In this document: in pieces, positions 1 through 13,700 of the stretch | How the letters are laid out: every line of letters starts with the position of its first letter | Numbering within the stretch: position 1 is the first letter of the stretch | NCBI GenBank assembly: GCA_947471745.1 | Contig: CANJKZ010000008.1 | Location: forward strand, 3,698,001-3,762,000 | Length of the DNA stretch: 64,000 bases | Source: Closterium sp. Naga37s-1 | Lineage: Eukaryota > Streptophyta > Zygnematophyceae > Desmidiales > Closteriaceae | Reading direction: 5' to 3' | Notes under the pieces: generated by a model | Seen by the model: the letters and a program-made list of their open reading frames with translations, nothing else | Told to the model about the DNA's origin: nothing | The model's database searches: none | Program-made: the position numbers and the translations under genes

Positions 1-3000
1 TGTAGGGTAGGGACAGAGAGGGTGGATCAGTAATGTAGGGTAGGGACAGAGAGGGTGGATCAGTAATGTAGGGTAGGGACAGAGAGGGTGGATCAGTAAT
101 GTAGGGTAGGGACAGAGAGGGTGGATCAGTAATGTAGGGTAGGGACAGAGAGGGTGGATCAGTAATGTAGGGTAGGGACAGAGAGGGTGGATCAGTAATG
201 TAGGGTAGGGACAGAGAGGGTGGATCAGTAATGTAGGGTAGGGACAGAGAGGGTGGATCAGTAATGTAGGGTAGGGACAGAGAGGGTGGATCAGTAATGT
301 AGGGTAGGGACAGAGAGGGTGGATCAGTAATGTAGGGTAGGGACAGAGAGGGTGGATCAGTAATGTAGGGTAGGGACAGAGAGGGTGGATCAGTAATGTA
401 GGGTAGGGACAGAGAGGGTGGATCAGTAATGTAGGGTAGGGACAGAGAGGGTGGATCAGTAATGTAGGGTAGGGACAGAGAGGGTGGATCAGTAATGTAG
501 GGTAGGGACAGAGAGGGTGGATCAGTAATGTAGGGTAGGGACAGAGAGGGTGGATCAGTAATGTAGGGTAGGGACAGAGAGGGTGGATCAGTAATGTAGG
601 GTAGGGACAGAGAGGGTGGATCAGTAATGTAGGGTAGGGACAGAGAGGGTGGATCAGTAATGTAGGGTAGGGACAGAGAGGGTGGATCAGTAATGTAGGG
701 TAGGGACAGAGAGGGTGGATCAGTAATGTAGGGTAGGGACAGAGAGGGTGGATCAGTAATGTAGGGTAGGGACAGAGAGGGTGGATCAGTAATGTAGGGT
801 AGGGACAGAGAGGGTGGATCAGTAATGTAGGGTAGGGACAGAGAGGGTGGATCAGTAATGTAGGGTAGGGACAGAGAGGGTGGATCAGTAATGTAGGGTA
901 GGGACAGAGAGGGTGGATCAGTAATGTAGGGTAGGGACAGAGAGGGTGGATCAGTAATGTAGGGTAGGGACAGAGAGGGTGGATCAGTAATGTAGGGTAG
1001 GGACAGAGAGGGTGGATCAGTAATGTAGGGTAGGGACAGAGAGGGTGGATCAGTAATGTAGGGTAGGGACAGAGAGGGTGGATCAGTAATGTAGGGTAGG
1101 GACAGAGAGGGTGGATCAGTAATGTAGGGTAGGGACAGAGAGGGTGGATCAGTAATGTAGGGTAGGGACAGAGAGGGTGGATCAGTAATGTAGGGTAGGG
1201 ACAGAGAGGGTGGATCAGTAATGTAGGGTAGGGACAGAGAGGGTGGATCAGTAATGTAGGGTAGGGACAGAGAGGGTGGATCAGTAATGTAGGGTAGGGA
1301 CAGAGAGGGTGGATCAGTAATGTAGGGTAGGGACAGAGAGGGTGGATCAGTAATGTAGGGTAGGGACAGAGAGGGTGGATCAGTAATGTAGGGTAGGGAC
1401 AGAGAGGGTGGATCAGTAATGTAGGGTAGGGACAGAGAGGGTGGATCAGTAATGTAGGGTAGGGACAGAGAGGGTGGATCAGTAATGTAGGGTAGGGACA
1501 GAGAGGGTGGATCAGTAATGTAGGGTAGGGACAGAGAGGGTGGATCAGTAATGTAGGGTAGGGACAGAGAGGGTGGATCAGTAATGTAGGGTAGGGACAG
1601 AGAGGGTGGATCAGTAATGTAGGGTAGGGACAGAGAGGGTGGATCAGTAATGTAGGGTAGGGACAGAGAGGGTGGATCAGTAATGTAGGGTAGGGACAGA
1701 GAGGGTGGATCAGTAATGTAGGGTAGGGACAGAGAGGGTGGATCAGTAATGTAGGGTAGGGACAGAGAGGGTGGATCAGTAATGTAGGGTAGGGACAGAG
1801 AGGGTGGATCAGTAATGTAGGGTAGGGACAGAGAGGGTGGATCAGTAATGTAGGGTAGGGACAGAGAGGGTGGATCAGTAATGTAGGGTAGGGACAGAGA
1901 GGGTGGATCAGTAATGTAGGGTAGGGACAGAGAGGGTGGATCAGTAATGTAGGGTAGGGACAGAGAGGGTGGATCAGTAATGTAGGGTAGGGACAGAGAG
2001 GGTGGATCAGTAATGTAGGGTAGGGACAGAGAGGGTGGATCAGTAATGTAGGGTAGGGACAGAGAGGGTGGATCAGTAATGTAGGGTAGGGACAGAGAGG
2101 GTGGATCAGTAATGTAGGGTAGGGACAGAGAGGGTGGATCAGTAATGTAGGGTAGGGACAGAGAGGGTGGATCAGTAATGTAGGGTAGGGACAGAGAGGG
2201 TGGATCAGTAATGTAGGGTAGGGACAGAGAGGGTGGATCAGTAATGTAGGGTAGGGACAGAGAGGGTGGATCAGTAATGTAGGGTAGGGACAGAGAGGGT
2301 GGATCAGTAATGTAGGGTAGGGACAGAGAGGGTGGATCAGTAATGTAGGGTAGGGACAGAGAGGGTGGATCAGTAATGTAGGGTAGGGACAGAGAGGGTG
2401 GATCAGTAATGTAGGGTAGGGACAGAGAGGGTGGATCAGTAATGTAGGGTAGGGACAGAGAGGGTGGATCAGTAATGTAGGGTAGGGACAGAGAGGGTGG
2501 ATCAGTAATGTAGGGTAGGGACAGAGAGGGTGGATCAGTAATGTAGGGTAGGGACAGAGAGGGTGGATCAGTAATGTAGGGTAGGGACAGAGAGGGTGGA
2601 TCAGTAATGTAGGGTAGGGACAGAGAGGGTGGATCAGTAATGTAGGGTAGGGACAGAGAGGGTGGATCAGTAATGTAGGGTAGGGACAGAGAGGGTGGAT
2701 CAGTAATGTAGGGTAGGGACAGAGAGGGTGGATCAGTAATGTAGGGTAGGGACAGAGAGGGTGGATCAGTAATGTAGGGTAGGGACAGAGAGGGTGGATC
2801 AGTAATGTAGGGTAGGGACAGAGAGGGTGGATCAGTAATGTAGGGTAGGGACAGAGAGGGTGGATCAGTAATGTAGGGTAGGGACAGAGAGGGTGGATCA
2901 GTAATGTAGGGTAGGGACAGAGAGGGTGGATCAGTAATGTAGGGTAGGGACAGAGAGGGTGGATCAGTAATGTAGGGTAGGGACAGAGAGGGTGGATCAG

Positions 3001-6000
3001 TAATGTAGGGTAGGGACAGAGAGGGTGGATCAGTAATGTAGGGTAGGGACAGAGAGGGTGGATCAGTAATGTAGGGTAGGGACAGAGAGGGTGGATCAGT
3101 AATGTAGGGTAGGGACAGAGAGGGTGGATCAGTAATGTAGGGTAGGGACAGAGAGGGTGGATCAGTAATGTAGGGTAGGGACAGAGAGGGTGGATCAGTA
3201 ATGTAGGGTAGGGACAGAGAGGGTGGATCAGTAATGTAGGGTAGGGACAGAGAGGGTGGATCAGTAATGTAGGGTAGGGACAGAGAGGGTGGATCAGTAA
3301 TGTAGGGTAGGGACAGAGAGGGTGGATCAGTAATGTAGGGTAGGGACAGAGAGGGTGGATCAGTAATGTAGGGTAGGGACAGAGAGGGTGGATCAGTAAT
3401 GTAGGGTAGGGACAGAGAGGGTGGATCAGTAATGTAGGGTAGGGACAGAGAGGGTGGATCAGTAATGTAGGGTAGGGACAGAGAGGGTGGATCAGTAATG
3501 TAGGGTAGGGACAGAGAGGGTGGATCAGTAATGTAGGGTAGGGACAGAGAGGGTGGATCAGTAATGTAGGGTAGGGACAGAGAGGGTGGATCAGTAATGT
3601 AGGGTAGGGACAGAGAGGGTGGATCAGTAATGTAGGGTAGGGACAGAGAGGGTGGATCAGTAATGTAGGGTAGGGACAGAGAGGGTGGATCAGTAATGTA
3701 GGGTAGGGACAGAGAGGGTGGATCAGTAATGTAGGGTAGGGACAGAGAGGGTGGATCAGTAATGTAGGGTAGGGACAGAGAGGGTGGATCAGTAATGTAG
3801 GGTAGGGACAGAGAGGGTGGATCAGTAATGTAGGGTAGGGACAGAGAGGGTGGATCAGTAATGTAGGGTAGGGACAGAGAGGGTGGATCAGTAATGTAGG
3901 GTAGGGACAGAGAGGGTGGATCAGTAATGTAGGGTAGGGACAGAGAGGGTGGATCAGTAATGTAGGGTAGGGACAGAGAGGGTGGATCAGTAATGTAGGG
4001 TAGGGACAGAGAGGGTGGATCAGTAATGTAGGGTAGGGACAGAGAGGGTGGATCAGTAATGTAGGGTAGGGACAGAGAGGGTGGATCAGTAATGTAGGGT
4101 AGGGACAGAGAGGGTGGATCAGTAATGTAGGGTAGGGACAGAGAGGGTGGATCAGTAATGTAGGGTAGGGACAGAGAGGGTGGATCAGTAATGTAGGGTA
4201 GGGACAGAGAGGGTGGATCAGTAATGTAGGGTAGGGACAGAGAGGGTGGATCAGTAATGTAGGGTAGGGACAGAGAGGGTGGATCAGTAATGTAGGGTAG
4301 GGACAGAGAGGGTGGATCAGTAATGTAGGGTAGGGACAGAGAGGGTGGATCAGTAATGTAGGGTAGGGACAGAGAGGGTGGATCAGTAATGTAGGGTAGG
4401 GACAGAGAGGGTGGATCAGTAATGTAGGGTAGGGACAGAGAGGGTGGATCAGTAATGTAGGGTAGGGACAGAGAGGGTGGATCAGTAATGTAGGGTAGGG
4501 ACAGAGAGGGTGGATCAGTAATGTAGGGTAGGGACAGAGAGGGTGGATCAGTAATGTAGGGTAGGGACAGAGAGGGTGGATCAGTAATGTAGGGTAGGGA
4601 CAGAGAGGGTGGATCAGTAATGTAGGGTAGGGACAGAGAGGGTGGATCAGTAATGTAGGGTAGGGACAGAGAGGGTGGATCAGTAATGTAGGGTAGGGAC
4701 AGAGAGGGTGGATCAGTAATGTAGGGTAGGGACAGAGAGGGTGGATCAGTAATGTAGGGTAGGGACAGAGAGGGTGGATCAGTAATGTAGGGTAGGGACA
4801 GAGAGGGTGGATCAGTAATGTAGGGTAGGGACAGAGAGGGTGGATCAGTAATGTAGGGTAGGGACAGAGAGGGTGGATCAGTAATGTAGGGTAGGGACAG
4901 AGAGGGTGGATCAGTAATGTAGGGTAGGGACAGAGAGGGTGGATCAGTAATGTAGGGTAGGGACAGAGAGGGTGGATCAGTAATGTAGGGTAGGGACAGA
5001 GAGGGTGGATCAGTAATGTAGGGTAGGGACAGAGAGGGTGGATCAGTAATGTAGGGTAGGGACAGAGAGGGTGGATCAGTAATGTAGGGTAGGGACAGAG
5101 AGGGTGGATCAGTAATGTAGGGTAGGGACAGAGAGGGTGGATCAGTAATGTAGGGTAGGGACAGAGAGGGTGGATCAGTAATGTAGGGTAGGGACAGAGA
5201 GGGTGGATCAGTAATGTAGGGTAGGGACAGAGAGGGTGGATCAGTAATGTAGGGTAGGGACAGAGAGGGTGGATCAGTAATGTAGGGTAGGGACAGAGAG
5301 GGTGGATCAGTAATGTAGGGTAGGGACAGAGAGGGTGGATCAGTAATGTAGGGTAGGGACAGAGAGGGTGGATCAGTAATGTAGGGTAGGGACAGAGAGG
5401 GTGGATCAGTAATGTAGGGTAGGGACAGAGAGGGTGGATCAGTAATGTAGGGTAGGGACAGAGAGGGTGGATCAGTAATGTAGGGTAGGGACAGAGAGGG
5501 TGGATCAGTAATGTAGGGTAGGGACAGAGAGGGTGGATCAGTAATGTAGGGTAGGGACAGAGAGGGTGGATCAGTAATGTAGGGTAGGGACAGAGAGGGT
5601 GGATCAGTAATGTAGGGTAGGGACAGAGAGGGTGGATCAGTAATGTAGGGTAGGGACAGAGAGGGTGGATCAGTAATGTAGGGTAGGGACAGAGAGGGTG
5701 GATCAGTAATGTAGGGTAGGGACAGAGAGGGTGGATCAGTAATGTAGGGTAGGGACAGAGAGGGTGGATCAGTAATGTAGGGTAGGGACAGAGAGGGTGG
5801 ATCAGTAATGTAGGGTAGGGACAGAGAGGGTGGATCAGTAATGTAGGGTAGGGACAGAGAGGGTGGATCAGTAATGTAGGGTAGGGACAGAGAGGGTGGA
5901 TCAGTAATGTAGGGTAGGGACAGAGAGGGTGGATCAGTAATGTAGGGTAGGGACAGAGAGGGTGGATCAGTAATGTAGGGTAGGGACAGAGAGGGTGGAT

Positions 6001-7707
6001 CAGTAATGTAGGGTAGGGACAGAGAGGGTGGATCAGTAATGTAGGGTAGGGACAGAGAGGGTGGATCAGTAATGTAGGGTAGGGACAGAGAGGGTGGATC
6101 AGTAATGTAGGGTAGGGACAGAGAGGGTGGATCAGTAATGTAGGGTAGGGACAGAGAGGGTGGATCAGTAATGTAGGGTAGGGACAGAGAGGGTGGATCA
6201 GTAATGTAGGGTAGGGACAGAGAGGGTGGATCAGTAATGTAGGGTAGGGACAGAGAGGGTGGATCAGTAATGTAGGGTAGGGACAGAGAGGGTGGATCAG
6301 TAATGTAGGGTAGGGACAGAGAGGGTGGATCAGTAATGTAGGGTAGGGACAGAGAGGGTGGATCAGTAATGTAGGGTAGGGACAGAGAGGGTGGATCAGT
6401 AATGTAGGGTAGGGACAGAGAGGGTGGATCAGTAATGTAGGGTAGGGACAGAGAGGGTGGATCAGTAATGTAGGGTAGGGACAGAGAGGGTGGATCAGTA
6501 ATGTAGGGTAGGGACAGAGAGGGTGGATCAGTAATGTAGGGTAGGGACAGAGAGGGTGGATCAGTAATGTAGGGTAGGGACAGAGAGGGTGGATCAGTAA
6601 TGTAGGGTAGGGACAGAGAGGGTGGATCAGTAATGTAGGGTAGGGACAGAGAGGGTGGATCAGTAATGTAGGGTAGGGACAGAGAGGGTGGATCAGTAAT
6701 GTAGGGTAGGGACAGAGAGGGTGGATCAGTAATGTAGGGTAGGGACAGAGAGGGTGGATCAGTAATGTAGGGTAGGGACAGAGAGGGTGGATCAGTAATG
6801 TAGGGTAGGGACAGAGAGGGTGGATCAGTAATGTAGGGTAGGGACAGAGAGGGTGGATCAGTAATGTAGGGTAGGGACAGAGAGGGTGGATCAGTAATGT
6901 AGGGTAGGGACAGAGAGGGTGGATCAGTAATGTAGGGTAGGGACAGAGAGGGTGGATCAGTAATGTAGGGTAGGGACAGAGAGGGTGGATCAGTAATGTA
7001 GGGTAGGGACAGAGAGGGTGGATCAGTAATGTAGGGTAGGGACAGAGAGGGTGGATCAGTAATGTAGGGTAGGGACAGAGAGGGTGGATCAGTAATGTAG
7101 GGTAGGGACAGAGAGGGTGGATCAGTAATGTAGGGTAGGGACAGAGAGGGTGGATCAGTAATGTAGGGTAGGGACAGAGAGGGTGGATCAGTAATGTAGG
7201 GTAGGGACAGAGAGGGTGGATCAGTAATGTAGGGTAGGGACAGAGAGGGTGGATCAGTAATGTAGGGTAGGGACAGAGAGGGTGGATCAGTAATGTAGGG
7301 TAGGGACAGAGAGGGTGGATCAGTAATGTAGGGTAGGGACAGAGAGGGTGGATCAGTAATGTAGGGTAGGGACAGAGAGGGTGGATCAGTAATGTAGGGT
7401 AGGGACAGAGAGGGTGGATCAGTAATGTAGGGTAGGGACAGAGAGGGTGGATCAGTAATGTAGGGTAGGGACAGAGAGGGTGGATCAGTAATGTAGGGTA
7501 GGGACAGAGAGGGTGGATCAGTAATGTAGGGTAGGGACAGAGAGGGTGGATCAGTAATGTAGGGTAGGGACAGAGAGGGTGGATCAGTAATGTAGGGTAG
7601 GGACAGAGAGGGTGGATCAGTAATGTAGGGTAGGGACAGAGAGGGTGGATCAGTAATGTAGGGTAGGGACAGAGAGGGTGGATCAGTAATGTAGGGTAGG
7701 GACAGAG
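1..7707. repeat. 33-bp satellite array, 233 full copies, in a PTA intron
   Basis: The array is a head-to-tail repeat with a unit of exactly 33 bp (begins tgtagggtagggacagag on the + strand). Position 7690 starts unit 234, which breaks off after 18 bp, giving 233 complete units (7689 bp) to the left edge. I saw no variant unit. The array starts 21 bp inside the donor (7729-7728) of PTA exon 12, so it lies in an intron of a minus-strand gene. On that sense strand the unit is 76% pyrimidine (25 of 33), has no AG dinucleotide and contains a CTGAT that fits the plant branch-point consensus. The + strand has three GGG runs per unit. Two minus-strand frames are stop-free but have no ATG. The array continues past the left edge. 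Confidence 0.98.
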
Positions 7708-7729
7708 CACACGGCACAAAGTGTTTCAC

Positions 7730-10700
7730 ATGGCAAGAGTGGGCAGCCACATGAAGAAGACGCTGGAGACGATTTCCGTGTTGGGCAGTTTCTGGAGAAG
7801 GGAGGAGAAGGGAGGGCGTGAGGGGATGGAAGAGGATGGGCGCCTGTTGTATTGGTGGTGTAGTGCGCATGTGCTATGAGCCAACACCACCTTTTTTTAG
7901 AGTCGTCTCAAAGCAGCACTCGCTGGGATCATCAACGCTTTGCATTCCACCATAAGCCTACACCACCTGAATATTCAGTAAACCTGATGCAGCACTCACA
8001 GGGATCATCTGAAGGGCGGGGCGGATGGTGGCGATGGTGGTGTGAACGGCACCAGACACCATGCCATCCACATCGCCTGCTGCCACCATGGCCGTTCCCA
8101 GGTAGTTGGGATCCGTGATCATGTGCTCGTGGGCCTCCATCAGGGTCACGCCCTGGAGACGTATGGACAGGAAGGTAGGGGAAGGGAAGGGAGGTGAGAT
8201 GGAATGGTAGTTGGGGTCCGTGATCATGTGCTCATGGCCCTCCATTAGAGTCACGCCCTGCAGAGAAGAACGAGAGGAGGGGATGGGATGAGCAACGGAC
8301 AGGAAGAGAAGGGAGGGGAGAAGGATGGTTGTTGGGGTCCGTGATCATGTGCTCGTGCACCTCCAGTAGGGTCACGCCGTGGGGAGAGGCACGGTAAAGG
8401 AAGGAGACGGGTCAGAAGGATGGTAGTTGGGTTGTGTGATCACGTGCACATGAAAGGTTACGCTGTGCATCAAGGATAGGTACGAGTAGCGGGGCTGAAG
8501 ACCTACCATACTCTTGCAAGCTATGGTGCAGCATAAGACGATGGCCCACCTTGTCCTTGCGCGCCTGGTACAGCAGCTCAGCATAGAGGTCCAGGTTGGG
8601 GGCGGAGGGCGGGTGGACGATGTCTCTCGAGTACACTCACTCACCCAGCATCCCCACTGTTGCACTAGCCCTTTCCATGGACGACCCACCTTGTCCGTAT
8701 GCACCTGATACAACATAAGGTAATCACCCACCTTATCCTTGCGCGCTTGTAGAGCAGCTCAGCATAGAGGTCCAGGTTGGGGGCGGAGGGCGGGTGGACG
8801 ATGTCTCAAAGCACGCCTACCTACGCACCCAGTATCTCCACTGTTGCACAAGCCTTTCCCAGCCTCATCACCCACCTTGTCCTTGCGTGCCTGATACAGC
8901 AGCTCAGCGTAGAGGTCCAGGTTGGGGGCGGAGGGCGGGTGGACAATGACTCAAAGCGCGCCTACATACACAACCCAGTATCCCCACGATTGCACTGACC
9001 TTTCCCAGGCAGCCAGGCTCACAACCCACCTTGTCCTTGCGCGCCTGGTACAGCAGCTCAGCATAGAGGTCCAGGTTGGGGGCGGTGGCGATGTCAGCGC
9101 CCGACACATCCACACTGTTGCACAAGCCTTCTCCAAGCCACCTTGTCCAAACCTCACAGTAGCCCACCTTATCCTTGCGGGCTTGGTAGAGCAGCTCAGC
9201 ATAGAGGTCCAGGTTGGGGGCAGAGGGCGGGTGGATGATATCAGCGCCCGACAGGTCCACGCGCAGCTGCTTGGCTGCCGTGATGATCTCATCGGGATGG
9301 CCTATGAGCGTCACCCGGCATAGCGACCGCCGCAGCACCTCCCCCGCTGCCTGAATGGTCCGCGGCTCCGCTCCCTGAAAAAGGATTGAAAAGGAAACAG
9401 AGTTACAGACGGTTGAGTACGGTTCGGGATGAGTAGGGGGAAGGGAAGGAAAGAGGGAGAGGGTCTAGATTGGGGGCGGAGGGCGGGTGCACAATGTCAG
9501 CGCCCGACAGGTCCACTCTTAGCTGCTTGGCTGCCGTGATGATCTCATCGGGATGGCCTATGAGAGTCACCCGGCATAGCGACCGCCGCAGCACCTCCCC
9601 CGCTGCCTGAATGGTCCGCGGCTCCGCTCCCTGAAAAAGGATTGAAAAGGAAACAGAGTTACAGACGGTTGAGTACGGTTCGGGATGAGTAGGGGGAAGG
9701 GAAGGAAAGAGGGAGAGGGTCTAGATTGGGGGCGGAGGGCGGGTGCACAATGTCAGCGCCCGACAGGTCCACTCTTAGCTGCTTGGCTGCCGTGATGATC
9801 TCATCGGGATGGCCTATGAGAGTCACCCGGCATAGCGACCGCCGCAGCACCTCCCCCGCTGCCTGAATGGTCCGCGGCTCCGCTCCCTGAAAAAGGATTG
9901 AAAAGGAAACAGAGTTACAGACGGTTGAGTACGGTTCGGGATGAGTAGGGGGAAGGGAAGGAAAGAGGGAGAGGGTCTAGATTGGGGGCGGAGGGCGGGT
10001 GCACAATGTCAGCGCCCGACAGGTCCACTCTTAGCTGCTTGGCTGTCGTGATGATCTCATCGGGATGGCCTATGAGAGTCACCCGGCATAGCGACCGCCG
10101 CAGCACCTCCCCTGCTGCCTGGATTGTCCGCGGTTCCGCTCCCTGAGGGGATTGTGAACAGGGAAGAGGTACAGTGCGGTTGAGTTCAGTTAAGATGAGT
10201 AGGGGGAAGGAAGGAGGAAGATGGTCGAGAGTGGACTTGTCAAATATGGTTTCCTGGAAGAGCTTGGGGGTGCATGCGGAGCAGAGGGGTTTCTAGGGGT
10301 GCAGTGCGGTACAGTGGGATTGGAGAGACAATCTCCCCTCTGGCAGCACGATGTGGGACTGGGCGTCTCTGGACTCGTCAAAGATGGTGTGCTGGAAGAG
10401 AGGGGTTTCTAAAGGTGCAGTGAGGTGAGGTTGGGGTTAACAGGCATACCTCTGGCAGCACGATGTGGGACTGGGCGTCTCTGGACTTGTCAAAGATGGT
10501 GTGCTGGAAGAGAGGGGTTTCTAAAGGTGCAGTGCGGTGGGTGGGAGTGTGTGTCTCTGGACTTGTCAAAGATGGTGTGCTGGAAGAGCTTGGTTGGGGT
10601 TCATGCCGAGGGTTTTCTAGCGGTGTAGTGCGGTAAGGGAGACGGTGAGAGGCTTACCTCTGGCAGCACGATGTGCGACTGTGCCTCTCTGGACTTGTCG

Positions 10701-13700
10701 AAGATGGTGTGTTGGAAGAGCTTGGGGTTCATGCGGATGGGGCGCTCCTTGAAGAGCACCTGGTGCAGCATGCGCATATCCACGTTCTCATGGAATATGA
10801 CCTGCGGGGAGGAGGAGAGGGAGAGAAAGAGAGAGATAGAGGGGGTGGGGGGGGGGGAAGTCGAGTCAGAGGAGGCGCTCCTTGAATAGCACCTGGTGCA
10901 GCATGCAGCATGTCACCTGCGGGAGGAGGTACAGAGGGGGGTGATAAGGAAGCAACACCTGGATGGTGCACGGCTTCAAGGGGATATCTAGCTTGTACAC
11001 TACACAGCACATGCACCCATACAACCCAGAACCACACCACAGGCCAGCCCATGCGGCCTTGACAGCAGCACAGTTCCGCCCTGCCCATGCACCCTGGCAG
11101 GTCACGCAGTGACTTTTGAGTCGACTCAAAAGTCACCATGCTCGTTGACAGCAGCACAGTTCCGCCATGCACCCTAGCAGGTCACGCACCTCGGCGCGCT
11201 CAATCTTGCGGTGGGACGTGGCGTGCAGCTCAGGCTGCGCATTGGTGAGGGCGATGCACGTGTCGTGTGTGGCCTTGGGGGACAGCAGCACTGGGAGAGA
11301 CACTCGCGTGGGCCGGCTCTGGAAAAACAGGGGGGAGAGGGTGTGAGTGGAAGGTGGGCATTGGTGAGAGTAGTTGGTGGTAGAGGAAGAGTGATGGAGG
11401 GAGAAGGGAGGGGTTAAGTGGGACTGGCCGAGCAATGCTCTGATGTGAATGGGCATACGCGATGCGACACTCCCATGCTCATCAAGAGAGAGCGTGGCTT
11501 CTTCTTGAACCTTTCCATACAGCTCTCCCTCTGGACTCCCCACCCCACCCCTTCTGCTCTTGCCTCTCCCCTCCCTCCTCCCTCCCTCCTCCACACAGAC
11601 GAGTATCGTGCACACTCATCCTGGTCCCAGCAAGCATACCCGAATGAGCATGTCGACTTCAAGGGGAGGAGGCGAACCTCCGGTGAGCACCATGGCTGCC
11701 ACCTGCAGGAGATGGTGGGATGGTGGGATGGTGGGATGGTGGGATGGTGAGATGGAGGTGGAAAGATGGAAGGATAATGGGATGGAGGTGGAGAGGGGGG
11801 GTATGAATGAATGGAGGAGGTGCACACATGCAATGAGCATTGCAAGCACCAACAAGCAGCATGACGAACGCAGGGTTATAGGTGCCATCAGGAGCCCGCA
11901 GCAGAGGCATCTTTTGAGTCGACTCAAAAACGAGGTGACTTTTGAGTCGATTTACAAGCAGCATGACGAGAGCAGGGTTATAGGTGCCATCACGAGCCCA
12001 CAGAGGCATGCACACGACACCCCCACGTGCACTGCTCCCACGTACACATGGAGGGCGGGATGTAGGAGAGCAGGTCCGCCAGGTGCAGCGTGGCCACGAG
12101 CGTGCGCACTCAGTGCTGCCTACCTTCTAGTACCTACCCCTCTCCCACATGAACTGCTGACTGACTACCTGCGCAACACCTGGCTTCCACACTGAACTAA
12201 CGCACCCACGCACCTGGGTGCTGAGGTGCGTCTCATGCAGGTCGATCATCCCCAGCAGGATATCCGGGCGACTAGCATGAGCCACCACCAGCACGCCCTT
12301 GCCCGGGTCGTCGGAGGGCGGGATGTAGGAGAGCAGGTCCGCCAGGTGCAGCGTGGCCACGAGCGTGCATGTGTAGTGCTGCCCATATGCCTCTCCCACA
12401 TGTATGTAATGCTGTCTGTCTACCTACACAACACCTGACTTATACGCTGAACACACAGACACACACGTACCTGGGTGCTGAGGTGCGTCTCATGCAAATC
12501 AATCATCCCCAGCAGAATATCCGGGCGGCTGGCGTGAGCAACGACAAGCACGCCCTTGCCCGGGTCATCGGAGGGTGGGATGTAGGAGAGCAGGTCTGCG
12601 AGATGGAGAGTGGCCACGAGCGTGCGCGTGACCTCAGTGGTCATGTTGTTGCTGTGAGGCACGTCGCCATACAGCACGTGTGCGTTCAACACTCTCGCCA
12701 CGTCCTCCACCTGCGGGGGAGGTGTGGGGCAGAGGGGGAGGGTGGAGAGAGGGGGGGGGGGGGAGGGATGGAGGAGGAGAGGGAGGGAGGAGGGTGACCT
12801 CGGTGGTCATGTTGTTGCTGTGAGGCACGTCGCCGTACAGCACGTGCGCGTTCAGCACTCGCCCCACGTCCTGCACCTGAAGGGGGGAAGGCGAGGTGTG
12901 TGTGTGTGGGGCAGGGGGAGAAAGGGGTGGGGTGAATGATGGGAACGAAGTCCCCACACAGCACATGCACGTTCGGCACTCACGTCACGTCCTCCACCTG
13001 CAGGGAGATGAAGTAAGGGGAGTGGTGTAATGGGAGAGGGAGGGGGGAGGGGAGGGAGTTGGATTACCTCGGAGGTCATGTTGGACATCTTGGGCATGCG
13101 GTAGATAAGTGCCCTCGCCACGTCTCACCTCACTCGCTGCACTCCCCACCACACCCCTTCCCTGCTCAGAGCTCACTGCCCGGGTGCCAGTGCTCACTGC
13201 TTTGTGCCCGCCCCCATACAACCGTTTCCCATGCACCTATCACCCATTCCCTCCCGACTCTCCCTCCTTTCCTCATCTTAAACCCTCTCCTAAACCCGTG
13301 GAGCACCTGGAAGGACTCGAGAGAGACATCCTCGGGAATGGCCCCCACAAAGGGGATGTGTGCACGGGTGATGTATTCCCTCAGCCGCGCTGCGCCTCTG
13401 GACGTCTTGGGCATGCGGTAGATGAGCGCCCCCGCCACGTCCGCGCCTCCCTCACTGCACTCCCCACCACGCCCCTCACCCATCCCCACCCATACCAGCA
13501 GTTTCCCATGCCGAAAATCAGCCCTTCCCCCTTTCCCGCTTCTTCTCTCCCTGACAAGCGCACCTGGAAGGATTCGAGTGAGACATCTTCGGGAATGGCC
13601 CCCACGAAGGGGATGTGCGCGCGGGTGATGTACTCCCTCAGCCTTGCCGCCCCGCGGGACGTCTTGGGCATGCGGTAGATGAGCGCCCCCGCCACGTCCG

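Noticed and set aside
1-7707. CRISPR-like array
   Set aside because: The 33-bp units are directly contiguous with no spacers, and the context is eukaryotic and intronic.
1-7707. Telomere or subtelomere repeat
   Set aside because: TAGGGTAGGG is only part of a 33-bp unit; no TTTAGGG runs occur and the array lies inside a gene.
1-7707. Repetitive protein encoded on the minus strand
   Set aside because: Two frames are open but contain no ATG, and the array lies downstream of a spliced donor; retention would meet a stop at once after exon 12.
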